Made by a program: the position numbers and the translations under genes
Notes under the pieces: generated by a model
The model's database searches: none
What the model was told of the DNA's origin: nothing
Seen by the model: only the letters and a program-made list of their open reading frames with translations
In this document: one piece after another, positions 42,174 through 49,860 of the stretch
How the letters are laid out: every line of letters begins with the position of its first letter
How positions within the stretch are numbered: position 1 is the first letter of the stretch
Origin: an uncultured Bacteroidaceae bacterium
GTDB lineage: Bacteria > Bacteroidota > Bacteroidia > Bacteroidales > Bacteroidaceae
Direction: 5' to 3'
DNA length: 64,000 bases
NCBI GenBank assembly: GCA_904502235.1
Contig: CAJGDP010000002.1
Location: forward strand, 1-64,000

Positions 42174-45100
42174 TTAAACCTCCTCTATTTTATTTTCATA
42201 TCCATACCACAGATAACCTTTTACTTTCTTGTAACCCATTTGCACAAGAAGCTCCATGTAACGTGCTACCTGTTTCTTGTATTCGTCGTTCCTTCTACCG
42301 AATTTGTAGTCAACGACTATTGCTTCATCGTCCTTTATCATGACACGGTCGGGGCGACGTGTTATTTCCTTTTTATTGTTTACAAGTATCGAACATTCGT
42401 TGTATAGTCTATACTTGCCTGTAAACCAATCTTTTGCCATGGGATTCACAATGTTGCGTTCAACAAGTTTCTTAATTCTGTTGAATCTCTCTTCCGATGC
42501 AATCAGTCCTTCAATGGTCAGCTTTTCGAGCACCTTGTCTACATCGTCTTTTGTGTTTATTCCCGACATAACAAGGTGCATAAGCTCACCTTCGTCAATG
42601 TTCTTGAATTGTTCTTTTTCCGTTTTGTCGGTTGCAAGGAAACGTGCAAGTTCTTTTGATTGCTGGAACGTTATTCTGTTCTTGTGATACACAAACGGCT
42701 GTCTTACGCTTGTGGGTTTTACCTCAAACGGATTCTCTTTTTCCTCTTTCTTCTCCTTTTCTTCCTTCTCTTTCTTATTCGCTTTGCTCTTGACAATTGT
42801 ACCGAATTCAAAAACACCGTCGTTGAATGTAGAACCATCCAATGCCTTAAGATTCTCGGTAATGGCATTCAGCATTTTGGATACGGTATATCCACGTCCT
42901 CCTGTTCCGTCGCTGAAGATAAACAGATTGCTTCTTGCTCTTGTTGTGGCAACATAGAGAATGTTCAGGTTGTCTACCAACTGATAGAGCTGCTCCTTAT
43001 TATAGTCTTCGCAATATATGGAATTGGGCATCTCCTTGTTCAATGGAACAGAAATAAGTTTGAGCGTGTTGTATGGTGCTTCCTTTGGCTCACACCATAT
43101 TGAACTTCTGCTGTCTCCACTCAGAATCCAATCACAGAAAGGAATAATTACCGTATGGAATTCAAGACCTTTGGACTTGTGTATGGTCATTATGCGTACG
43201 CTGTTCACATCTTCGGCAGGTATCGACTTCTCACATATCTCATCGTCCCACGCTTCAAGAAAACCGTTGAGGTCGGATATCTTGTTCGCAAGATATTGTG
43301 TCGTATAGTCGAGGAATGCGTAGATATATGCCTCTTCGTGCTTGTCTTCGGACATGCCGAATGTCTGCAGTAACTGTTCTATCAGTTCGTATATAGGCAG
43401 AGTGCGGAAGTGTTCCAACTTCTCAAGGAATTCAACCGGAAGAAGTTCAAGCAGGTTGCTGTTTGAGTTGTAGTTCTCAAAGGCCTCGTCGTGTTTGTTT
43501 ATTATCTTGGCATACAACTTTACAAGGTTTGCGATATTTACACGGTCTTCGGGTTGTGCTATGTAACGCATTGCACTTATCACAAGCTGCAAGGTCAGTG
43601 ATGAACCCAGCATATACGCCTCGTCTGACACAATCTTGATATCCGGAAATTCGGCATTGAAGGCTTCAACAATCTTGTTCATGCTCTTTTTGCTTCTCAA
43701 CAATATGGCAATCTCACCCGGAGTTATGTTGTTTTCGTCAAAAAGAGTATGGAAGGTCTGTATCAGTTGTTTTATTGCGCAATCCTTGAAATTGTCGTCA
43801 TTGTTATCCTTATTTATGATACGTATTTCGGCGTATCCGTTATTCGGTTCTTTCTTCTCCGGCAATGCCTGTTCCACATCGTTGTATGCCAATTGCAATT
43901 CGCTCAGTCTCTGAGGTCCAAGTTGCTTGTCATAGGTGGCAGAGATGGATTTTATGGCGTTGTTATACAGCATGTTGTTGAATGCAACAATGTTGCTGTC
44001 GCTTCTGTAGTTGGTGGAGTAGTACTCCTTCCCATCCAACTTTACAGTCTGTTCTGCAAATGTTATAAGGTCGCTACGGAATTCGTCTCCAATCTTGTTC
44101 ATGATATTCCAGTCGCTGTTACGCCAACGGTATATCGATTGCTTTACATCGCCTACAATAAGATTGAAATTGCCACGCGCAAGCACCTCATCGAGCAACA
44201 CCTTGAAACAGGTCCATTGCAGTTTTGATGTATCCTGGAATTCATCAATGAAGATATGGTCGATTTCAGTACCTATCTTTTCAAAAATGAAAGTGGTGTT
44301 CTTTCCAATCATGCTGCTCAGCAGATGTGTTGTCTCGGCAAGCAGGAAACGGTTCTCTTTCTCGTTTTCATCTTTCAGAGTCTTTGCAATGCTGTTTAGC
44401 ATTCCAAGCTGGTGGTAATGTTTCAAAGAGAGAGCACAGTTGTTCTTTTCGCGATGGAGTGGAATGGCTGCAGTTATGAGATGGGCAATTTCATCAGTCC
44501 CGGCACACACACTTGAAATCTTTTCCGGTGTGGTTGCCAGTTTCTGAATCGTATTGGAAATCTCAATTATTTCACCGTTCTGAAGCTTTGCAAACATTCC
44601 CCATAATCCCTTTGTGGGGTCTCCGTTCTTATTGCCGTAAAAGTCGTTGGGTTTATAAGTGCCTGCCAACTGGAAAAATCTGTTTCCTATATTTTTTGCA
44701 GTATCAATTACGTCTTTTCTTTTTTTACTTACCTTATTGTAGAATTCATTCAGCAGTGCACCGTTTGCCTTTTCCATATCTTCGCGCAGTTTCTCTCCAC
44801 GTTGCTGATACTCTTCGCTCAGGATGTTCTTTGCAAAATCCTTAAGGTCGTTTCCTACATGCCAGTCGTATCCGGCTGTAAGTTTGTCGTCAATGAAATT
44901 AAGAATAGGCGCAATCTGGCTTGGCACGGGATCAAGGTTGCGAATATAACTGTCCACAGCACCTTCGAGCAACGTGTCGCCATCGAGTGAAATCTCCATG
45001 TCTCCGTTCAGTTCAAGCTCTTTGGCAAGACTGCGGAGAACAGTCTGGAAAAATGCATCAATGGTCTGGATACGGAAGTGACCGTAATCGTGCAATATAA

Positions 45101-45392
45101 GGTCTAATGCCTTGCCCGCATTCTTTATGATAGTCTCTTTGCTAAGGTGTGGCAATTGCTGAACCATCTTGTCCAGATAGACCTTTGCATCTTTAAGATT
45201 GTTTGCCACTCCGTATAGTTTTCCCAATATACGCTCCTTCATTTCGCCCGTAGCCTTGTTGGTAAAGGTTACGGCAAGTATGTTGCGATATGAGTGCGGA
45301 TTCTCAACTAGCAACTTCATATATTCGAGAGCAAGAGTAAATGTCTTGCCCGAACCAGCCGAAGCTCTGTATATCTTTAATGTTCTTTCCAT
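42174..45392 (-). CDS. addA: AddA/RecB-like helicase-nuclease
   Basis: 1072 residues from the ATG at 45392. SF1 helicase motifs: Walker A ASAGSGKT (10-17), TFTNKATGEMKERIL, DEFQDTSKLQW, GDVKQSIYRWRN, TNYRSD and TIHKSKGLEFHTVIIP (in part). The C-terminal PD-(D/E)XK domain has RRPDRVMIKDDEAIVVDYKFG (in parts RRPDRVM and AIVVDYKFG) and QVARYMELL. An in-frame TTG at 45404 would extend it by four residues and overlap sbcC; the ATG is preferred. Together with the downstream gene it forms an AddAB-type complex for double-strand-break repair. Confidence 0.9.
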   Translation of the reverse strand: MERTLKIYRASAGSGKTFTLALEYMKLLVENPHSYRNILAVTFTNKATGEMKERILGKLYGVANNLKDAKVYLDKMVQQLPHLSKETIIKNAGKALDLILHDYGHFRIQTIDAFFQTVLRSLAKELELNGDMEISLDGDTLLEGAVDSYIRNLDPVPSQIAPILNFIDDKLTAGYDWHVGNDLKDFAKNILSEEYQQRGEKLREDMEKANGALLNEFYNKVSKKRKDVIDTAKNIGNRFFQLAGTYKPNDFYGNKNGDPTKGLWGMFAKLQNGEIIEISNTIQKLATTPEKISSVCAGTDEIAHLITAAIPLHREKNNCALSLKHYHQLGMLNSIAKTLKDENEKENRFLLAETTHLLSSMIGKNTTFIFEKIGTEIDHIFIDEFQDTSKLQWTCFKVLLDEVLARGNFNLIVGDVKQSIYRWRNSDWNIMNKIGDEFRSDLITFAEQTVKLDGKEYYSTNYRSDSNIVAFNNMLYNNAIKSISATYDKQLGPQRLSELQLAYNDVEQALPEKKEPNNGYAEIRIINKDNNDDNFKDCAIKQLIQTFHTLFDENNITPGEIAILLRSKKSMNKIVEAFNAEFPDIKIVSDEAYMLGSSLTLQLVISAMRYIAQPEDRVNIANLVKLYAKIINKHDEAFENYNSNSNLLELLPVEFLEKLEHFRTLPIYELIEQLLQTFGMSEDKHEEAYIYAFLDYTTQYLANKISDLNGFLEAWDDEICEKSIPAEDVNSVRIMTIHKSKGLEFHTVIIPFCDWILSGDSRSSIWCEPKEAPYNTLKLISVPLNKEMPNSIYCEDYNKEQLYQLVDNLNILYVATTRARSNLFIFSDGTGGRGYTVSKMLNAITENLKALDGSTFNDGVFEFGTIVKSKANKKEKEEKEKKEEKENPFEVKPTSVRQPFVYHKNRITFQQSKELARFLATDKTEKEQFKNIDEGELMHLVMSGINTKDDVDKVLEKLTIEGLIASEERFNRIKKLVERNIVNPMAKDWFTGKYRLYNECSILVNNKKEITRRPDRVMIKDDEAIVVDYKFGRRNDEYKKQVARYMELLVQMGYKKVKGYLWYGYENKIEEV

Positions 45393-45400
45393 ATCTGTTT

Positions 45401-48400
45401 TCAACTTTCTTTGATTTCAATTTTACTGCGTCCCGAGTTCTGCTTCTTAACTGCAACCTTTACAGGAATCTGCTCAAGCATTTCGCCATAGTGCGATATG
45501 ACACCTATTGTGCGTCCTTGACTTTGCAGTCTCTCAAGTGCCGACATCACGGTTTTGAGAGTATCGCTGTCGAGTGCACCAAAGCCTTCGTCTATAAACA
45601 GAGACTCAATGCTCATCTTGTTCGATGATATTGAAGACAATGCCAGCGACAATGCCAACGATACAAGGAATGTCTCTCCTCCCGACAATGAGTGGACTGA
45701 ACGTGTCTCGGATAGCATGTCAAGGTCAATAATCTTTATACCAAGATTCTCGTCAGACATTCTTGTGAGTTGGTAACGTCCGGTTATATCCTTCAGGTGT
45801 ATGTTCGCAACTTCCAGAAGTATTTCAAGTGTGTATCCTTGAACCAGTTTCATTAACGTCACGCCACTCTTTGAACCGAACATCGTGTTAAGAGTCTGTA
45901 TCTGAGCATGATATTTTTTTGCCTGTTCGTATTCATCCTTGTATTCAGCAAATTTACGGCAGTTATCCTGATGGCTTTTAAGTATTCCTTTAATGGTTGC
46001 AATATCTTCTACAATCACCTTGTTGTTTTTCTCAATATCCTCTATTGCCGTCTGAAGGTATGTAGCATCTTCGTTCTCGTTTGGTTTTATCTCGGCATTT
46101 CTGTGCTCTTTGATATTGCGCTCGCGTTCGGCTTTTGTTGCAGTTGCTTCATTGACACGCTTGTTGAGCTTTTCTATATCGCTACGTAGCTTAATAATTT
46201 CACCCTGACTTATTGAGAGAATCTCCTTCAGTTCTGCAAATGTCATATTATCATCACGTTTTGCAAGATAGCTCTCTATTTCCTGCATAAGGGATGCGCT
46301 ATGCTGTTTTTCCTCCTCGAGTGACTTGCTCTTTTCGGAGAGCTGACCTTTGAGCTGGTTGCAGATTTCAGCAATTCTGTTTCTGCTTTCCATAGAAGAA
46401 GCAACTGCTTTGTTTACCTTTTCTATTCTGGAGTTATATTGCTCTTGCAGTGCTTTTGTTGTGGTATTTACACCCAATAACTCAATAATTCCGGCTTTGC
46501 AATCCTGTATGCGTGCTTCAATTTCTTTGATCAGCTTTTTCTTTGCATTAATTTCTTCGGCATCCTTTGTACATTGTTTTTCCAACATCTCAAGAGTGCT
46601 TGTCTTAATGTTGGCTTCCTCGGTGAATTGCTGCTCCTTTTTCTTGTTCTCTTCCCAACCTTTTTTAATCTCGTTGAGCATCTTGCAAACATCTTTTCTT
46701 GCAAGCAGTTCTTTGGGATTTTCGATATCCCCCAATAGTTCCACACTTCTCTTTATTGCACATTCAGCAGCGGAATGATGCATTTCGATTGCTTTCTTAT
46801 GTTCGGCAATTTTTTCTATATCTTGTTTTACGCATTTTTCAAGATATTCCAGACGTTGCTTAACCAGCAACTTCTCTTTTTCGAGTTCTTTCTCTTCCAG
46901 AGTGCTAAGCCTTTCGTGCGATATATTGTGATGGCAACTGCCACAGACAGGGCAGGGTGTACCTTCGACAAGTTTTTCGCGCAACAATGCTATTTCGCTC
47001 GACAAGGTCTTTTCCAACTCTTCTTTGCGCTTGTTTGCGATATCACGATTCTGAATATTGGCATTGAGTTGCTTCTCTGCCATTGCAAGCAGCTTCGCTT
47101 CGCTTTCGGCATTCGCAATGTCGTTGTTTGCCGCTATGATGTTGGAAATTATGGTAGGGATGTATGGAACGGCGTTTTCAAAACACCTGTTCTTCTCATA
47201 CCATTCTTTAATCTTCTCCACTTCGTTCTTGAGATCAGAAATTCTCTTGGTGATATCCTCTTTTCTTGTTCTGTTTTCGTTGTACTCCTTTTGAAGTTTT
47301 GCTGTTTCTGCAGCAATCTCCTTTGCTCTTTTGGCTTCGTTTTCGACCTGTTCCTCCAGTTTTATAGCCTGCATTATGCGTGGTTGCATCTCTTGCCACT
47401 CCTTGTTAAGAGCATCCTGGTTATTTACAGCTACAGAAACCTCATCACTGATTCTCTTTAGTTCAATCTCTTTGCTGCAGAGCTTTTCCTCGATTGCAGT
47501 AATCTCCTTTTCCGAACTGCTGCACTTCTCCTGTGAACTGCAAAGCGATGTGTGTGTGTCGCGGATATCCTGCACACTCTCTATGCGTTGGAGTTTTGCT
47601 ACGCGTGGAGCGTCATTGTTCAACGCCTGTCTGGCATTAATGAGTTCTTTTTCTGCTTTTTCAATATCATCTGTGATCTGGATAAAGCGATCAAGCCATT
47701 CTTTTTTTATGATAAGGATTTTCTGCTCTTTGTTTGCTTCTTCCGATCTCTTCTCAAGTGAATGGAGTTGCTTGTTCAACTCTGCGAATTCCTCATCGTT
47801 CAGTATCAGTTTTACAAGTTCTCTATTTTTCTCTTCTATGTCTGCAAGTTTCTTTTTGGCAATATCAAAACGCTCGTATATCATTGCAGATATCCGGCTA
47901 TAAATCTCGGTGCCTGTAAGAGTCTGCAAAATCTCTCCCTTTTCATTCTCGCTTGCCTTAAGGAATGCTGCAAAATTACCCTGTGCAAGCAATACCGCGC
48001 GGTTGAACTGCTCAAAGGTGAGTCCAATGAGCTCTGGAATAATCTTTTCATACTCTCTTATTCCCGGAGCAGAATGTTCTCCTGTTGTGAGATTTGTTAA
48101 ATCCAACGACTCTTTCCTGAAATTTCCAGTCGCGCTGTTGTTAACTCTCGCTATGCTCCAACGTACTCTGTACTGGTTACCGTCAACGGCTTTGAATTCA
48201 ACCTCGGCATAGCCTTCGCTCTTACCACGGCGCAGAATAGTCCTTATATCGCTGTCCTTTATTCCGTCTTTGCCATGTATTTCAATATCAAGTTTGTTTA
48301 CAACACTGTTGAAACGTGGTGTCTGGCGATACAAGGCAATGCACATTGCATCAAGAATGGTACTTTTACCCGAGCCGGTAGGTCCTGTTATTGCGAATAT

Positions 48401-48493
48401 ACCGGCTGATTTCAAGGGCTCTTCCCTGAAATTTATCTCAAACTCACCTTCGAGCGAAGCCAGATTTTTTCCTTTTATTGCCAATATCTTCAT
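45401..48493 (-). CDS. sbcC: SbcC, SMC-like ATPase of the SbcCD nuclease
   Basis: 1030 residues: Walker A TGPTGSGKSTILDAM (about 36-50), two long coiled coils on either side of a zinc hook CPVC (C514, C517), the ABC signature LSGGETFLVSLALSLALS and Walker B SLFIDEGFGALDSDT. It opens hairpins and protein-blocked DNA ends together with the SbcD nuclease. Its ATG overlaps the sbcD stop (ATGA), so its translation is probably coupled to sbcD, which in this sequence carries a premature stop. Confidence 0.95.
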   Translation of the reverse strand: MKILAIKGKNLASLEGEFEINFREEPLKSAGIFAITGPTGSGKSTILDAMCIALYRQTPRFNSVVNKLDIEIHGKDGIKDSDIRTILRRGKSEGYAEVEFKAVDGNQYRVRWSIARVNNSATGNFRKESLDLTNLTTGEHSAPGIREYEKIIPELIGLTFEQFNRAVLLAQGNFAAFLKASENEKGEILQTLTGTEIYSRISAMIYERFDIAKKKLADIEEKNRELVKLILNDEEFAELNKQLHSLEKRSEEANKEQKILIIKKEWLDRFIQITDDIEKAEKELINARQALNNDAPRVAKLQRIESVQDIRDTHTSLCSSQEKCSSSEKEITAIEEKLCSKEIELKRISDEVSVAVNNQDALNKEWQEMQPRIMQAIKLEEQVENEAKRAKEIAAETAKLQKEYNENRTRKEDITKRISDLKNEVEKIKEWYEKNRCFENAVPYIPTIISNIIAANNDIANAESEAKLLAMAEKQLNANIQNRDIANKRKEELEKTLSSEIALLREKLVEGTPCPVCGSCHHNISHERLSTLEEKELEKEKLLVKQRLEYLEKCVKQDIEKIAEHKKAIEMHHSAAECAIKRSVELLGDIENPKELLARKDVCKMLNEIKKGWEENKKKEQQFTEEANIKTSTLEMLEKQCTKDAEEINAKKKLIKEIEARIQDCKAGIIELLGVNTTTKALQEQYNSRIEKVNKAVASSMESRNRIAEICNQLKGQLSEKSKSLEEEKQHSASLMQEIESYLAKRDDNMTFAELKEILSISQGEIIKLRSDIEKLNKRVNEATATKAERERNIKEHRNAEIKPNENEDATYLQTAIEDIEKNNKVIVEDIATIKGILKSHQDNCRKFAEYKDEYEQAKKYHAQIQTLNTMFGSKSGVTLMKLVQGYTLEILLEVANIHLKDITGRYQLTRMSDENLGIKIIDLDMLSETRSVHSLSGGETFLVSLALSLALSSISSNKMSIESLFIDEGFGALDSDTLKTVMSALERLQSQGRTIGVISHYGEMLEQIPVKVAVKKQNSGRSKIEIKES

Positions 48494-49152
48494 TTTACAA
48501 CCTCCTTAATAATGTCGTCCATAATATCTTTCAACTCAATGGGCATCTCCTCACCGTTCATCCTCATGTATAACTCCTCAATCAGTTCATTGGGCGATGT
48601 CTTCTTGAACTCCTCGAATGTTACAACACGTTTCTCTCCCTCTTTCTTTTCGCAAACCGATTCAAGACGTGCAAGTCTCACCGACTTGCCGGCAATGGCC
48701 TGTTCTATCTGGTTGCGTAGGGTGGGGTCGACACTCTTTACTAGAACCTTTATTTCAAGGAAGGGTGATCTGTTGTTTATCTCGCCATCTTCCAAGGCTG
48801 CAAGCAAGGGAAGAATCTCTTCTATGGGTAAAGGCTTCTCGGGGATACTCAACAACTTAACAGGTGCGTCAAAGATAATTTTTTCTATTGTAGTACCCTG
48901 GTTGTCTATGTTTACTTGAGTTACGCTTTGTATATTCTTCCTTTCGGCGAACGACATGGGCAACGGTGCGCCTGAATAGCGCACATGTTCTCTTCCGCCC
49001 ACTCTTTGCGCTTTATGCAGGTGTCCCAATGCGAAATATGATATTCCGGCTTTTGCAAATCCTGAGTCAATGCCTTCCAATCCACCTATTATCGCATGTT
49101 CCGAATTGTCGCCCAGCGAAACCTCGGCACCCGATGCCTGCAAGTGTCCCAT
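48490..49152 (-). CDS. SbcD C-terminal fragment
   Basis: 220 residues from an internal ATG (MGHLQASGAEVSLGD) 33 bases after the stop. It has the last two metal-binding motifs and the capping domain that contacts SbcC. Restart of translation here is possible and would keep the coupling to sbcC; whether the two pieces could assemble is speculation. Confidence 0.6.
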   Translation of the reverse strand: MGHLQASGAEVSLGDNSEHAIIGGLEGIDSGFAKAGISYFALGHLHKAQRVGGREHVRYSGAPLPMSFAERKNIQSVTQVNIDNQGTTIEKIIFDAPVKLLSIPEKPLPIEEILPLLAALEDGEINNRSPFLEIKVLVKSVDPTLRNQIEQAIAGKSVRLARLESVCEKKEGEKRVVTFEEFKKTSPNELIEELYMRMNGEEMPIELKDIMDDIIKEVVK

Positions 49153-49185
49153 GGCAATTATTCTTGAATACTTTTCCTTTGCAAT

Positions 49186-49671
49186 TTAATAAAGGTTAGA
49201 GTAGAATTTCGCTATCCCTTCGCTGTATGTCTCGGCTTTGGGCAGGTCGTTATGGCGTAGATATGGCACGGCAAGACAACATGTGTCATCTCCAACGGGA
49301 ACAATCATGCGCTCGTAATCTATTTCGTCGTTCTTATAATGCACGATTCCCGATACGTGGGTTTTGAATGTCTTCAAAAGCGGATTTGGAGCTTCGAGAC
49401 GTGCTGCCGAATCGTGGTTTCCTGCGGTTATAATCACCTGCAGATCCGGATTCTCTGTGGTAACCTTTCTGAGGAATGTATAGAACATACGCTGCGCTTC
49501 TGCCGAAGGGTTGGGCGAATCGAAAACGTCTCCTGCAATCAAAAGCAGATCCGTCTTGCGTTCTTTTAAAATGTTTGCCAACCAATCGAGAAAAACACGA
49601 TGTTCATCGGTGCGTTCAAAACTGTAGAATGTCTGTCCTAAATGCCAATCGGCAGTGTGTATTATTTGCAT
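49186..49671 (-). CDS. SbcD N-terminal fragment
   Basis: 161 residues from ATG 49671 (MQIIHTADWHLGQ). It has the first three metallophosphatase motifs only. A longer open frame reaches 49770 but the extra part is not SbcD-like. See the sbcD pseudogene entry for the whole gene. Confidence 0.7.
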   Translation of the reverse strand: MQIIHTADWHLGQTFYSFERTDEHRVFLDWLANILKERKTDLLLIAGDVFDSPNPSAEAQRMFYTFLRKVTTENPDLQVIITAGNHDSAARLEAPNPLLKTFKTHVSGIVHYKNDEIDYERMIVPVGDDTCCLAVPYLRHNDLPKAETYSEGIAKFYSNLY

Positions 49672-49811
49672 AAGTAAACTATTGAAATCTTTTGCTAATT
49701 TAGAAAATTTTGCGCATTTAATCAAGGAGTCTCCGGTTTTAATTAAACGGCATTCTCTGTTTAATAGCATTATTTAACAACTGAATGTGGCTTAATATGC
49801 TATATTTTAAT

Positions 49812-49819
49812 TAATTTTG
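49812..49819 (+). promoter_or_regulatory. -7 box (TAATTTTG) of the M16 protease gene
   Basis: TAATTTTGCA, 41 bases upstream of the ATG. No proper -33 TTTG at the right spacing. The region is shared with the divergent sbcD promoter, which I could not place. Confidence 0.5.
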
Positions 49820-49860
49820 CAGAATGAATTCTGACGAAATCTAAATTTAAAATAAACAAA

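Larger units (their letters stand above)
48490..49671 (-). pseudogene. sbcD: sbcD (Mre11-type nuclease) interrupted by one in-frame TAA
   Basis: Read through, the frame gives a normal SbcD of 393 codons. At codon 162 (49186-49188) a TAA stands between YSNLY and IAKEKYSRIIAMGHLQ, with no change of frame. A single base change from GAA (Glu) would explain it. Metal ligands D8, H10 (HTADWHLG), D48 (GDVFD) and N85/H86 (GNHD) lie before the stop; H176 (MGHLQ) and H217/H219 (GHLH) lie after it. So neither piece holds a complete active site. It could be a true nonsense mutation, a sequencing or assembly error, or a stop that is read through. Confidence 0.85.

Noticed and set aside
45393..45404. TTG start for addA four codons upstream
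   Set aside because: The ATG at 45392 is stronger and avoids overlap with sbcC.
49140..49200. Frameshift as the cause of the sbcD break
   Set aside because: Both parts are in the same frame; only the TAA codon separates them.
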